Positions 1 through 8,976 of a stretch of 64,000 nt of DNA are shown piece by piece. Within the stretch, counting starts at the first letter, position 1, and each line of letters begins with the position of its first letter. This stretch comes from Methyloceanibacter caenitepidi (lineage in GTDB: Bacteria; Pseudomonadota; Alphaproteobacteria; Rhizobiales; Methyloligellaceae): NCBI RefSeq assembly GCF_000828475.1, contig NZ_AP014648.1:2987400-3051399 (forward strand), read 5' to 3'. A program made the translations under genes and the position numbers. A model generated the notes under the pieces. That model did not search any database. It was not told where the DNA came from and was given only the letters and a program-made list of their open reading frames with translations.

Positions 1-2
1 TC

Positions 3-623
3 TCGGAACTCGCCGGGAATTTCCGGATCGCCTTCGGGCTGCCCTGGTTCGGCAAGTTTCTCGTTGCGCGGGCGCTGTACCTGTCGATCGAGCTCGCCAT
101 TCCTTTTTTCTCGATCCATGCCGCGACATTCCACGGAGAAAGCATCAGCGGGCTGAACACGCTGGTGATTGCGGCCAATATCGGCATCTTCGTGGGCGGC
201 TTCCTCTGGGCGCGCATCGGCCGCCGCTCCGTGGCGCGCATCATGGTCCTCGCGTCGTTTCTCGCTTGCGCCGCCGGACTGATGGCCCTGGGCATCGAGT
301 TCGGTGCGGTGCCGCCGACGCTGTTCTGCTACGCGCTTGTGTTCGTCGCGATCGCGCTCGGTGCTCAAGGCGTGAAGAACGGCCGGACGCTCTACCTGCT
401 TGGCCAAGCCAAGGAGCACGAGCGCCCCTACTGCATTGCCGTCGCGAACGTCACGACCGGCGTGGTGGCCGTCGCACTCGGCGCAGTGCTCGGCGCGCTC
501 GCGGGACTGAAAGGTGTGGCGTGGCCCATCGGAACGCTGATCGTTCTCAACATTGCCGCGGCCATCTACACGCTGCGACTTCCGAAAGAAACCGATACCG
601 AAACGCCGGGACGAGAAAAGTAG
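3..623 (+). CDS. MFS transporter, C-terminal part (5' end outside window)
   Basis: The reading frame is open from the left edge and ends with TAG at 621-623, leaving about 206 residues. It has about five to six hydrophobic helices and a basic loop reading WARIGRRS after a helix. That loop matches the degenerate motif A found between helices of the second half of major facilitator superfamily proteins. The product should therefore be an inner-membrane secondary transporter; the substrate cannot be inferred. The last residues are hydrophilic, as expected for a cytoplasmic tail. An AraC-type regulator follows on the same strand about 100 bases downstream and may control it. The N-terminal half lies outside the window. 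Confidence 0.75.
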   Translation, partial: SELAGNFRIAFGLPWFGKFLVARALYLSIELAIPFFSIHAATFHGESISGLNTLVIAANIGIFVGGFLWARIGRRSVARIMVLASFLACAAGLMALGIEFGAVPPTLFCYALVFVAIALGAQGVKNGRTLYLLGQAKEHERPYCIAVANVTTGVVAVALGAVLGALAGLKGVAWPIGTLIVLNIAAAIYTLRLPKETDTETPGREK

Positions 624-727
624 CCAACGCTTGTGAAACCAACACCTATTGCGTGCGGTTCGAGCAGACCTTAGTAATCGATGTTTGTCTCTGCGTATCC
701 CATAGCATCAGCGCGGAAACCGGTCCG

Positions 728-1756
728 GTGTCGATTGCGCCCCAAAATTCAGTCTTTCCGATAACGCGGGCAGCCGGGTTTGGCTCGCTGCCACATCTCA
801 TAACCGAATGGGAAAGCGAGCGGGCGCTTCACAAGGCCTTTCACGCGGAAGGGATTCCTCTCTCGGCGATCGACGACCCGAGTCTGTATGTTCCTCAGCC
901 GGCCATGGTCGGCGTATTCGAACATGCGGCCAGAAGCGCCGGTCGCAGGGACTTTGGTCTCCACGTGGGCCAGAGGATGCGTTTTCATACCTTCGGCCTG
1001 TGGGTGCAGTACTGCGCGCAGGCGCCGACGCTAAACGAGGGTATGGCGCGGGCCCGCAAGACCCTCCAATTTCACCAAAACTGCGCCCACTTCTCGCTGG
1101 AGCGGGAAGGCAACTATGCCCTCTGGCGTTATCGCCCAAGATTTAAGTTTGAGAAGAATACGCAGCATGCGGATCACCTTATTTTTCCATTGCTGCACTC
1201 CATCCAGGCGTTTCTTGGCCACTCGTGGCGTCCTGCCTGGTTCGAGTTGAACTATCCGCGCGATGCGGAGGCCCATATCATCGAGGAGGCGCTTCCGGCG
1301 CCGGTTCGCTTCGGTCAGAGCGCCATCGGAGTCGCGTTGCCCCTCGCATGCCTGTACCAAAAAGGGCCCGGCGCGCTGTGCAATCCGATTACGTTTCAAG
1401 ACGTCCAGGCAACCGAGACTCTCCCCTACCTACAAGATCCGCTGCGAACGATTATGGCGATGGCTACCTTACGCCTTCGGGATGGGAAGACCGACATCGA
1501 CGGGATTGCTCACATGGTCGGCGTCGGCGTGCGCACGTTGCAGCGCTATCTCGGTTCCGACGGCATGAGCTATCGCGATCTGCTGGCGGCCGTGCGCTCG
1601 AAACGCGCGATGGAGCTGTTGCGCGACACCGACATGACAATTACCGAAATCGCCCTGTCGCTCGGATACTCAGAGCATGCAAACTTCACCCGGGCCTTCA
1701 CGCGGTGGACCGGCAAGTCCCCCCTTCAGTATCGGCGCGAAAGACTGGGGTATTAG
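728..1756 (+). CDS. AraC-family transcriptional regulator with arabinose-binding-like N-terminal domain
   Basis: This 342-residue cytoplasmic regulator has the layout of the OruR/ArgR-like AraC group. Residues about 20-230 resemble the Arabinose_bd effector domain, and residues about 245-340 hold two helix-turn-helix units. The second unit carries the family pattern ITEIALSLGYSEHANFTRAF, followed by a WTGKSPLQYRR end. I place the start at GTG 728, preceded by GGAAACC. The open frame runs further upstream, but that part lies over the MFS gene and looks like shadow coding. The regulator probably acts on the upstream transporter or an unlinked target; its effector is unknown. Confidence 0.85.
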   Translation: MSIAPQNSVFPITRAAGFGSLPHLITEWESERALHKAFHAEGIPLSAIDDPSLYVPQPAMVGVFEHAARSAGRRDFGLHVGQRMRFHTFGLWVQYCAQAPTLNEGMARARKTLQFHQNCAHFSLEREGNYALWRYRPRFKFEKNTQHADHLIFPLLHSIQAFLGHSWRPAWFELNYPRDAEAHIIEEALPAPVRFGQSAIGVALPLACLYQKGPGALCNPITFQDVQATETLPYLQDPLRTIMAMATLRLRDGKTDIDGIAHMVGVGVRTLQRYLGSDGMSYRDLLAAVRSKRAMELLRDTDMTITEIALSLGYSEHANFTRAFTRWTGKSPLQYRRERLGY

Positions 1757-1906
1757 GAGAGCAGGCTCATTCCCGACCACGCGCGGCGCGACCTCAACAA
1801 AGCGGAACGGGCGTTGGTCGCCGCAACTCTAGGAGCGGTCACTTGGGCGTCGGACAGCTCTGCGATAGAATTCCGCGTAAGGAAAACAGTGTCGGGAATA
1901 TTGACC

Positions 1907-2455
1907 ATGAGGGCCATCGGCATCGCCAAGCGCATCGGCGCCGCCTGTCTATCTGCAGCCGCTCTAGTGCCGCCGCCTGCCGCCGCCGAGGTGGAAGGAG
2001 CGTGCGGCAAGGCCGTGGGTACCTTTCTCACGACCAACGAACTGGAGAATAACGGCCGCATCGGTACGAGCCGCAGCTTGCTCGTGCTGACGAACGGCGG
2101 TCATGCCCTGCGGTTCGATTCCGACGAAACCTCCGCGGCCATGGACACCCGCCCGTTCGGCAACAGCGCCGGCACGTGGCGCTGCGAGGGTGTCGACGAC
2201 GACGGCACCGTGCGCCTGACCGTCACGACCCTGGACTTCACCTATGCAAATGCCGAAGGCGACACGGGGCAGATTGCGCGGATCGATGCCAGCGGAACCT
2301 ATGCGCCAGAGACGGAGACCATGTCCCTCGAGGCAGCCCTGGCGTTCTTGCCCCTGAACGCCGAGGCCCAAAGCGCCGATGCTCTCTCGGCGGCGACGGG
2401 CAATGTCCTCATTACCCTCACCGGCAAGAGGATCGACCTGCCAAAGGCACCTTAG
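1907..2455 (+). CDS. Hypothetical secreted protein
   Basis: The product has 182 residues and I do not recognise its family. Starting at ATG 1907 gives a clean export signal: basic MRAIGIAKR, then an Ala/Leu-rich core, ending near PPPAAAE at residue 26. The longer frame from 1814 would bury this signal, so I reject it. The mature part looks beta-rich, with alternating Thr/Val/Asp strands, and has two cysteines (near CGKAVG and WRCEG) that could form a disulfide in the periplasm. It stands alone between a regulator and a convergent beta-propeller gene, so context gives no function. Confidence 0.65.
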   Translation: MRAIGIAKRIGAACLSAAALVPPPAAAEVEGACGKAVGTFLTTNELENNGRIGTSRSLLVLTNGGHALRFDSDETSAAMDTRPFGNSAGTWRCEGVDDDGTVRLTVTTLDFTYANAEGDTGQIARIDASGTYAPETETMSLEAALAFLPLNAEAQSADALSAATGNVLITLTGKRIDLPKAP

Positions 2456-2482
2456 CCGCGCGGCACCCGCCCGCCCGGCCGG

Positions 2483-3541
2483 TCACTCATCGGCCTTCGC
2501 ACCATCTGACTTCGCAGCGTACGGCTTCGCGGCTTGCACCTTGCCGATCGTCCCGCTATCGGCGCCGAACCAGATCAGGTCCGATTTGGGATCGAACATC
2601 ATATGGCGCACCGTACCGCCACCAGAGGGAACGGACGTTGTCGATATGATCCTCTCCGCCTCCGTATCGAACTCCACGATCTGATTGGGCTGCGGCCCCG
2701 TTTCGGCGACCCAAATACGGCCCGCGCCGTCGAGGGCCGTGCCATAGGGCAGGCTCTTGTCGCCGGCGGGAAGGTCCCATTCCGCGAACGCCTTTGTCTT
2801 GGGGTCGAAGCGGCCGAGTTTCCCGCGCGTATAGTCGGAGTACCAGACCCTGCCGTCATCCGTGATCTCGAGCCGGCGCGGCTGCGCTTCGGCCTCCGGA
2901 ATGTCGTACTCGGTCAGGCCGAGTGACTCCGGATCGATCGACGCCAGCTTGTTGGTGCCGAAGAGCGCGACCCAAGGAGTTCCGTCGGGGCCGACCTTGA
3001 TGCCGTAGGGACGCGCACCCTTGGTCGGAACCGGTATCAGATCCACTTGCCGGTCGGCGAGCCGCAAGCGGCCAACGAAGTTTCCATGCTGAACCGTGAA
3101 CCAGATATGGCTCCCATCCCCATCGAAGACCAGCGTGTGCGGATCCTTGGCCTTCGGGTCGGGCATCTCGATCCGTTCGATATTATCGGTCTTTGGATCG
3201 TAGCGGCCGATATAGGCGTTGCGATTGCCTGCGAACCAAACAATGCCGTCGGAATCGACAATCAGGTTGTGCGGACCGGCGCCTTCGCCGAGATCGCGCC
3301 GGAAGAAATCGCCGCTCGAAGGCGTGAGACGCCCTAAATATCCATTCGCCTGCCCGACGAACCAGATCTCGTCCTCACCGGCAGCGAAGGGATCGCGCGG
3401 GCGCCCGTCGTAAGGCACCTTCCATTCCTGGATCTCGACGACGCCGCCGGAAGCGAATGAGCTTGTCGGGAGTGCAATCGCGAGCACCGCAGCCAATGCG
3501 GCGACAGGAGCGATACCAAAACGCGGATCAGGACGAAACAT
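2483..3541 (-). CDS. Secreted Vgb-like (streptogramin lyase-type) beta-propeller protein
   Basis: This 352-residue protein starts with a signal peptide ending near SSFASGG. It then repeats a blade of about 42 residues in which IWFxxxxxxxxGRxDP is followed by a short hydrophilic strand, for example near IVWFAGNRNAYIGRYDP and VWYSDYTRGKLGRFDP. Six to seven blades can be counted, the architecture of virginiamycin B lyase and its many uncharacterised relatives. The start at 3541 is set by GGAGGTCCTG just upstream; the frame continues further but has no ribosome site there. Lyase activity should not be assumed: most exported family members are of unknown function and may simply bind ligands in the periplasm. 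Confidence 0.8.
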   Translation of the reverse strand: MFRPDPRFGIAPVAALAAVLAIALPTSSFASGGVVEIQEWKVPYDGRPRDPFAAGEDEIWFVGQANGYLGRLTPSSGDFFRRDLGEGAGPHNLIVDSDGIVWFAGNRNAYIGRYDPKTDNIERIEMPDPKAKDPHTLVFDGDGSHIWFTVQHGNFVGRLRLADRQVDLIPVPTKGARPYGIKVGPDGTPWVALFGTNKLASIDPESLGLTEYDIPEAEAQPRRLEITDDGRVWYSDYTRGKLGRFDPKTKAFAEWDLPAGDKSLPYGTALDGAGRIWVAETGPQPNQIVEFDTEAERIISTTSVPSGGGTVRHMMFDPKSDLIWFGADSGTIGKVQAAKPYAAKSDGAKADE

Positions 3542-3662
3542 CAGGACCTCCTTGAAATCAGCTTCGTATGCCAGGGTCGTCCAACCCATAACGAACAGTC
3601 CGGGTCCTGGTGTGACCGAACAGGCGCCCCGTCATCAGGTTTCCGTGATCGCCCGGTCGGAT

Positions 3663-3692
3663 CTGACACCCGCTCGCGGCTTTCGCTATACT
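3663..3692 (+). promoter_or_regulatory. Candidate sigma70-type promoter for the vWA gene
   Basis: CTGACA at 3663-3668 and TATACT at 3687-3692 are separated by 18 bases and lie about 35 bases before the start of the vWA-domain gene. Both boxes are close to the housekeeping consensus. This is inferred from sequence only. Confidence 0.45.
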
Positions 3693-3724
3693 GAAGCACT
3701 CAGGCTCATGCTTCCGGAGCACCA

Positions 3725-4489
3725 ATGCCGTCCCGCCATCTGCGCCACGCGACCCTATTGCTGCTTACAACGATCGCAATCGTGGCCACAGCAAACGTCC
3801 GGGTGCCGGCGGCACAAGAGGTGCCGTTTGACGACCAAGACCGTCCCTATTGCACCGAGGACGCGATGATCGTCTTCGATGCGTCGGGCTCAATGGCCGG
3901 CAACACGGTCCAGGGGCTGTTCAGCGACAAGACCCGCATCGGCGAGGTCCGCGCGGCGCTGGCGCAGGTCTTACCGGGCGTCACACGCTTTCGGAGGGTG
4001 GGCCTCATTACCTACGGCCCCGGACCCTATCAGCAATGCAATGTGCGGCTGAACTTTCCGCCCGAGCCGAATGCCAGCCAGCACATCCTAGGCATCGTCA
4101 ACGAGATCAACCCCGCTGGAAAAACGCCGCTCGTCAATGCGGTGGTCGTTGCGGCGCGGATTTTCGAACATGTATCGGCACCAGGGACGATCGTCCTGCT
4201 CACCGATGGTGAGGAGACGTGTGGCGGCGACCCTTGCGAACTCGGCAAGCTGCTCAAGCAGAAAAGCGAACATCTCACGGTTCACGTCATCGGCTATCAG
4301 CTAAGGAGCTTCCGCTGGACCGGGGCGCAGAGCTACCTCCAAACGAAGTGTCTCGCGGAGGAAACCGGCGGCTACTACATCACAGCCGACAACCGCGAGG
4401 ATCTCATCGAGGCGTTCCGCAAGACGCTGGGCTGTCCCATGATGTCAGCTCTTCCCCACTCCGCCCTCCCCCACGGCGCATTGCGCTAG
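3725..4489 (+). CDS. Secreted von Willebrand factor A domain protein
   Basis: The 254-residue product begins with a hydrophobic signal segment (residues 9-30). A single vWA domain follows at residues about 45-240. The metal-ion-dependent adhesion site is intact: DASGS gives Asp52, Ser54 and Ser56, a threonine lies in GKTPLVNAV, and an aspartate lies in LLTDGEETCGGD. Several cysteines around that last motif suggest periplasmic disulfides. Such free-standing exported vWA proteins usually bind partner proteins through Mg2+; no ATPase or chaperone partner lies nearby. The gene is preceded by a candidate promoter at 3663-3692 and stands alone. Confidence 0.8.
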   Translation: MPSRHLRHATLLLLTTIAIVATANVRVPAAQEVPFDDQDRPYCTEDAMIVFDASGSMAGNTVQGLFSDKTRIGEVRAALAQVLPGVTRFRRVGLITYGPGPYQQCNVRLNFPPEPNASQHILGIVNEINPAGKTPLVNAVVVAARIFEHVSAPGTIVLLTDGEETCGGDPCELGKLLKQKSEHLTVHVIGYQLRSFRWTGAQSYLQTKCLAEETGGYYITADNREDLIEAFRKTLGCPMMSALPHSALPHGALR

Positions 4490-4596
4490 CCCGTGGCGAG
4501 CCGACATCCCGCGCGGAGCCGTGTCGTGCGGGAACGGTCTTCCGGCTGACAAATGGCTGGGCCATACTCGCAGGCGCTGCGGGGGACAGACAGCCA

Positions 4597-5253
4597 ATGA
4601 AGCCATCCCACCTTTTATTTGTGACGACGATCGCGACGGGTACGCTCTATGTTGTGAGCTTCGTTGTGCTCGGCAATGAACGCCCGACGATCGAGACCGG
4701 CGGGCCAGAGGTCGTCTCTTGGCTCACGGAAAACGGCACTCGGGCGCGGACTTACGCTTGGCTGTCGGCGCTCGTGTCGATGGGCTTCACTGTGCTTGGC
4801 GGACTTCTCGCAAGCGTGATGCCCAGACCCCACCGGTACATCTTCCTCGGCGGCGCGCTAGGCTTCGCGGTCACCGCTCAGGTGCAAGCCTGGTTTTGGG
4901 CGGGGCTTGCCTTTCACCCGCAGGACCTCCCTCCGGGAACCGCGCGGGTGCTGCTCGACATCACCCAGTTTTGGGGACCGGTCGTCAACGCCTCCATGGT
5001 CGCCATGGCCGCGCCCGTCGCGGCCCTCGGTATCGGCGCCGACCCCACCGTCCCCCGCTGGCTCGCGTGGCTCAGCGCTGTGTTCGGTGTCGAGCAAGCG
5101 ATCGAGACCATCACCGTGTTCGGCCGGTCGGGCTTCATTGCGCCGGGCGGCGCCATGAACGTCTATCTCGGCGGCGTGCTCGGCTTTCTCTTCGTGGTGG
5201 GTCTGCTGGTGTGGGCCATGCCCCGCCTGGACCGAACCGCGCAGGCTACTTGA
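4597..5253 (+). CDS. Integral membrane protein of unknown function
   Basis: This 218-residue protein has about six predicted transmembrane helices: near residues 7-25, 50-72, 78-100, 120-145, 150-170 and 185-210. It has no charged catalytic motif I recognise. The start at ATG 4597 follows GGGGGAC, so I do not use the longer open frame that runs back into the vWA gene. Its 3' end overlaps the convergent TetR gene by eight bases. A DUF4386-like identity is possible but I cannot confirm it. It may be a target of the neighbouring TetR repressor, though nothing in the sequence shows this. Confidence 0.6.
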   Translation: MKPSHLLFVTTIATGTLYVVSFVVLGNERPTIETGGPEVVSWLTENGTRARTYAWLSALVSMGFTVLGGLLASVMPRPHRYIFLGGALGFAVTAQVQAWFWAGLAFHPQDLPPGTARVLLDITQFWGPVVNASMVAMAAPVAALGIGADPTVPRWLAWLSAVFGVEQAIETITVFGRSGFIAPGGAMNVYLGGVLGFLFVVGLLVWAMPRLDRTAQAT

Positions 5254-5863
5254 GCCGGGGCGAAAACAGCAGCTTCACGTATGACCGCAGGAGCATGATC
5301 TGCCGCGCGGTGATCGATGGCTCGGAAACAGCGCGCGACATCACGATGCCGCCCTCGATCACGGAGCTGACCATGTCGGCAAGATCGTCCAGCACGACAT
5401 CGTCGTGCGGCGGGTAGACCGCGACGATCGCGTCGAACATCTTCCGGAATCTTTTGCGCCACCCGAGAACCGCACGCCGGTTTGCTTCGCGGACGTCCGG
5501 GTTGAAGAGCCTGTCTTGATAAACGGCCGTCGCCACGATGCATCCGGGATGGCCGTTCGGCATATCTTCAATCAGCTCGGCCAACAGTTTGAGTGCAATC
5601 AAAGCCACCTGCAGCGGATCGTCGGCGAGATCCTTTGCGCGCGTGAACACATCATCGAAGAGCTGATCCTCGATCTCGATGTGGCGCTCGATCAAAGCGT
5701 GCGCCAGCGCGTTCTTGTCCCGGAAGTGATAGAAAAAGCCGCTCTTGGTCAGCTCCGCGCTGGCCACGATCTCGTCGATCGACGTGGCGTCGAACCCCTT
5801 CGTCAGGATAGCGTCCTGCGCCACGTCGAGAATCTTCTTCCGTGTGTCTTCTCCGCGCGCCAC
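5246..5863 (-). CDS. TetR/AcrR-family transcriptional regulator
   Basis: This 205-residue cytoplasmic repressor has the TetR DNA-binding region in its first 50 residues: TRKKILDVAQDAILTKGFDATSI, then the recognition helix in LTKSGFFYHFRDKNALAHAL. The C-terminal ligand domain resembles YcdC/TetR_C-type domains. The start is GTG 5863, with GGAAGGG eight bases upstream; the longer frame from 5962 runs through the operator region and is rejected. A perfect palindrome at 5889-5905 lies 26-42 bases before the start, which suggests autoregulation and control of the divergent homocysteine S-methyltransferase gene. Confidence 0.88.
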   Translation of the reverse strand: MARGEDTRKKILDVAQDAILTKGFDATSIDEIVASAELTKSGFFYHFRDKNALAHALIERHIEIEDQLFDDVFTRAKDLADDPLQVALIALKLLAELIEDMPNGHPGCIVATAVYQDRLFNPDVREANRRAVLGWRKRFRKMFDAIVAVYPPHDDVVLDDLADMVSSVIEGGIVMSRAVSEPSITARQIMLLRSYVKLLFSPRLK

Positions 5864-5888
5864 GCTCTGCCCTTCCAAAAACCTGACT

Positions 5889-5905
5889 GGTGGTACAGTA
5901 CCACC
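5889..5905. promoter_or_regulatory. TetR operator-like perfect palindrome
   Basis: GGTGGTAC and its exact reverse complement GTACCACC are separated by one base. The site lies between the TetR gene and the divergent methyltransferase gene. A further GTACC-ACC-GGTAC repeat (5898-5910) overlaps it. Size, symmetry and position fit a TetR dimer site; binding is inferred. Confidence 0.6.
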
Positions 5906-6074
5906 GGTACGGTTTTTACGTACCTCATAGGCGGCGTCTGCTCGGATGAACACGCACGGCATTGAAATTGCGGCCTAAAATTCAGTGCTCATTCTGCACC
6001 GCAAGTCGCCTTGTGCCACCGCCACCAAGGTCTACATACCGTGTCTCACATTCAACACGACGAGGAGACGCACG

Positions 6075-7022
6075 ATGGCCGATGTTCAGGCGCTGCTTAA
6101 GGCCGACCGCCCCTTCCTGACCGACGGCGGTTTCGAGACGTGGCTGTTTTTCCAGAAGGGCTTCGAGGCACCGGAGTTCGCGGCGATTGTGCTCATGGAT
6201 GACGAGGACGCACGCGCGGCGATGCGCAGCTATTTCGACGGCTTCTTGTCGATGGCGGAACGCGCAGGGACTGGCTACGTCCTCGATACCAACACCTGGC
6301 GCGGCTGCACACGTTGGGGACCCGCACTCAACAAGTCGGAGTCCGACATGCTGCGGTTGACGGAGGATGCTGTTTCATTTGCAAAAGATATCCGCGACGC
6401 ATGGCAGGCTCGCGTTTCGCCGATCCTGCTGAACGGCGTTGTCGGACCGGCCGGTGACGGTTATTCGCCCGATGAGTTGCCGACGCCGGAGACCGCCCGC
6501 GCGATGCACCGGCCTCAAATCGACGCTCTGGCCCGGTCGGGCGTGGATATGATCTCGGCAATCACCATGACCAATACGGGCGAGGCCACCGGCATTACCC
6601 GATGTGCGGCCGCGTTCGGACTGCCCGCAGTCATATCCTTTACGGTCGAAACCGATGGACGCCTACCCACTGGCGAGTCGTTGGGCGAGGCCATCGATAG
6701 TGTCGACGCGGCGACCGGCAACGGGCCGCTCTACTACATGGTGAATTGCGCCCACCCGGATCACTTTGCGGAGACGGTAAAGTCGGACGCGTCCTGGGTC
6801 GGGCGCATTGGCGGCGTACGCGCAAACGCATCGCGTATGAGTCACGCGGAGCTCGACAATTCGGATACGCTAGACCAAGGCGACCCCGAAGAGTTCGGCA
6901 CACTTCATGTGGAACTCGCCAAGCGCCTGCCGGGCCTGCGCGTGGTCGGCGGCTGCTGCGGCACGGATCATCGCCACGTGGGCTGCGTGTCGAAACACCT
7001 GCATGAAAAGGCGGCCGCCTGA
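6075..7022 (+). CDS. Homocysteine S-methyltransferase family protein
   Basis: This 315-residue cytoplasmic protein has the homocysteine S-methyltransferase TIM-barrel fold. It opens with LTDGGFETWLFF, the usual start of the barrel. The zinc ligands are all present: a cysteine in VNCAHPDH and the pair in GGCCGTDHRH near the C-terminus. The family moves a methyl group from S-methylmethionine, betaine or a similar donor to homocysteine, giving methionine; the donor here is unknown. The start at ATG 6075 follows GAGGAGA. No cobalamin or folate domain is attached. The TetR-type palindrome upstream suggests induction by a small molecule, possibly the methyl donor. Confidence 0.82.
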   Translation: MADVQALLKADRPFLTDGGFETWLFFQKGFEAPEFAAIVLMDDEDARAAMRSYFDGFLSMAERAGTGYVLDTNTWRGCTRWGPALNKSESDMLRLTEDAVSFAKDIRDAWQARVSPILLNGVVGPAGDGYSPDELPTPETARAMHRPQIDALARSGVDMISAITMTNTGEATGITRCAAAFGLPAVISFTVETDGRLPTGESLGEAIDSVDAATGNGPLYYMVNCAHPDHFAETVKSDASWVGRIGGVRANASRMSHAELDNSDTLDQGDPEEFGTLHVELAKRLPGLRVVGGCCGTDHRHVGCVSKHLHEKAAA

Positions 7023-7032
7023 ACGCGGCCGA

Positions 7033-7659
7033 TCAAACTTCGACGCCCTTCTTCGCGTAATAGGCCTTGATCGAGGGGTCTTTCATGACCCGTTGGAAGT
7101 GCTCGATGAGTCCGGGCGCGACCTTTTCAACAAGGTCGGTCGGCACGTGGTCCAAGATGCCCGACGTGAATTGCCGTGTCAGCATCGCCACTTTGAGATC
7201 GGCGATGGTGAGGCGGTCGTCCGCGAAGTAGCGCCCGCCGTGGTCAGCCAGGTTCTGGTTCAGCCGCTTGAGATAGAGCGGAAACATGCCCTCGACCAAC
7301 TCCTCGCGCCGCGCCTTCTTCTCGTCGTCCGGCATGAACATCGTCGGCACGATCTCATTCATGAGGTCCTCCACGGCATCCATGGTCTCGTCGCATAGCG
7401 CGGCTTGCCAAAAATCGGACGGATACAGCCCCGTCAGCTTGCCCACATAGCGGTTGATCGCATTCGACTGCGTCAACGTCTTGCCCTCGGCCACGAGCAC
7501 CGGCAGCGCTCCGAAGGGCGTGCTGGCCTTCCGCTCGGGCCAGTCGGCCATCGGAACACGGTCGTCGTCGAAGGGAACCCCGCCCATTGCGAGTGCGAGC
7601 CGTGCGGGTTCGCCGCGCCCGCCGTGAAAATCGAAATAGGTCAGTTTCAAATCGCTCAT
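7033..7659 (-). CDS. Glutathione S-transferase (sigma-like)
   Basis: The 208-residue protein has the thioredoxin-like N-terminal domain and helical C-terminal domain of glutathione transferases. Tyr8 in LTYFDF is the likely catalytic residue that activates glutathione, as in sigma and alpha classes. LPVL supplies the cis-proline and QSNAI the serine that binds the gamma-glutamyl group. The start at 7659 follows GAGGAAA; the 17 extra codons upstream have no support. It converges with the methyltransferase gene and lies 47 bases after an AcuI-type reductase on the same strand, so the two may be co-transcribed in handling electrophiles such as acrylate-type compounds. Confidence 0.85.
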   Translation of the reverse strand: MSDLKLTYFDFHGGRGEPARLALAMGGVPFDDDRVPMADWPERKASTPFGALPVLVAEGKTLTQSNAINRYVGKLTGLYPSDFWQAALCDETMDAVEDLMNEIVPTMFMPDDEKKARREELVEGMFPLYLKRLNQNLADHGGRYFADDRLTIADLKVAMLTRQFTSGILDHVPTDLVEKVAPGLIEHFQRVMKDPSIKAYYAKKGVEV

Positions 7660-7706
7660 CTGCGTTTCCTCACCTGTTCTCGGAGTCTCGTTCGTCCGGA
7701 CTCCGA

Positions 7707-8681
7707 TCATATCTCGACGACCAAGCGGCCGCGGACCTTGCCCGCCAGGATATCGTGAGCCGCTGGAATGACCTCATCACAAGCGATTGTTCGGGTCATC
7801 GACGCGAGTTTGTCGAGATCGAGATCCTTGGCCAGCCGGGCCCAAGCCTCGATGCGCCGCTCTTTGGGCGCATAGACGGAGTCGATGCCCAGCAGCGACA
7901 CGCTCCGCAAAATGAAGGGCATGACGGTGGCGGGGAGGTCCATGCCGCCGGCAAGACCGCAGGCGGTCACGGCGCCGCCATAGCACGTCATGGCGAGAGC
8001 ATTGGCCAGCGTGGTCGAGCCCACGGTGTCGACGCCTACGGCCCAGCGCTCCTTCGCGAGCGGCCGAGCGCGACCGCCGAGTTCGCTGCGGTCGATGATC
8101 TCGTTCGCGCCAAGCGAGATGAGGTAGTCGGCCTCCTCGGCGCGCCCCGTCGAGGCGATCACCCGCCAACCACGTCCCGCAAGAAGCGAGATTGCTACCG
8201 AGCCGACCCCGCCTGCGGCGCCCGTGACAAGGGCATCTCCACGATCCGGCGTCATGCCATGCCGCTCGAGCGCGAGCACGCACAGCATCGCCGTATAGCC
8301 GGCAGTGCCGATAGCCATGGCTTGGTGCCGTGAAAGACCTTCCGGCAAAGGGACAAGCCAATCGCCCTTCACGCGCGCCCGTTCCGCGTAGCCGCCGAGG
8401 TGGGTTTCGCCGAGGCCCCAGCCGTTCATGACGACCTCGTCACCGGGCTTGAAGTCCGAATGGTCGGATACTTCCACGATGCCGGAGAAATCTATCCCGC
8501 CGATCATGGGAAAACGCCGAACGACAGGCGCCTTGCCGGTGATCGCCAAACCGTCCTTGTAGTTGACCGTGGAATGGGTCACCCGGACCGTGACGTCGCC
8601 CTCCATGAGTGCGTTTTCCGGGAATTCCCCCAGCTTGGCGGTTGTTCCGTTCTCGGCCTTATCAATGACGATTGCGCGCAT
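7707..8681 (-). CDS. acuI: AcuI/YhdH-type NADPH-dependent oxidoreductase (acrylyl-CoA reductase family)
   Basis: This 324-residue medium-chain reductase lacks zinc ligands and matches the YhdH/AcuI branch. It has [15 protein letters not shown] near residue 40 and IGGIDFSG just after. The nucleotide loop is [16 protein letters not shown], and its ATGR-EEADY region accepts NADPH. AcuI reduces acrylyl-CoA to propionyl-CoA and so detoxifies acrylate from DMSP or 3-hydroxypropionate metabolism. The neighbouring glutathione transferase fits a detoxification role. I start at 8681 because the upstream ATG adds only MRFR. The family is clear; assigning acrylyl-CoA as the real substrate is inference. 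Confidence 0.8.
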   Translation of the reverse strand: MRAIVIDKAENGTTAKLGEFPENALMEGDVTVRVTHSTVNYKDGLAITGKAPVVRRFPMIGGIDFSGIVEVSDHSDFKPGDEVVMNGWGLGETHLGGYAERARVKGDWLVPLPEGLSRHQAMAIGTAGYTAMLCVLALERHGMTPDRGDALVTGAAGGVGSVAISLLAGRGWRVIASTGRAEEADYLISLGANEIIDRSELGGRARPLAKERWAVGVDTVGSTTLANALAMTCYGGAVTACGLAGGMDLPATVMPFILRSVSLLGIDSVYAPKERRIEAWARLAKDLDLDKLASMTRTIACDEVIPAAHDILAGKVRGRLVVEI

Positions 8682-8897
8682 TCTGAACCTCAAGTCAGTG
8701 TTCGATCAGTGTGCAGTATAGTTTGCGGCACGAAAGATACACCGAAGCTGCGGCCCAGCTTTGCACGTCGCCGAAACCGCCGGATCAATCCCATATCCGG
8801 TTCGGATAGTGTCCCACGGCGTATTTGGAAGTCTTGCCCTTGATAAAGCGTTCAAACAGGCCCCCCGTTGTAGGGCCGTAAAAAACGCGGCGGGGCC

Positions 8898-8923
8898 AAG
8901 GCGCGCTTCTAAGGCGCGCTTCT
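8898..8923. repeat. Tandem 13-bp direct repeat
   Basis: Two perfect head-to-tail copies of AAGGCGCGCTTCT lie in the leader of the EF-hand gene, 54 bases before its start. They may be slippage products or a regulatory repeat. No palindrome is present within the unit. The rest of 8682-8976 shows nothing else I can name. Confidence 0.6.
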
Positions 8924-8976
8924 ACTGTGGCCTGAATGAGAAGTGCCAAGTCACGCATCACTAGGGAGAATTTGCA

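Noticed and set aside
266-727. In-frame upstream extension of the AraC-family gene
   Set aside because: It overlaps the MFS gene in another phase and has the arginine-rich composition of a shadow frame; GTG 728 has a plausible ribosome site.
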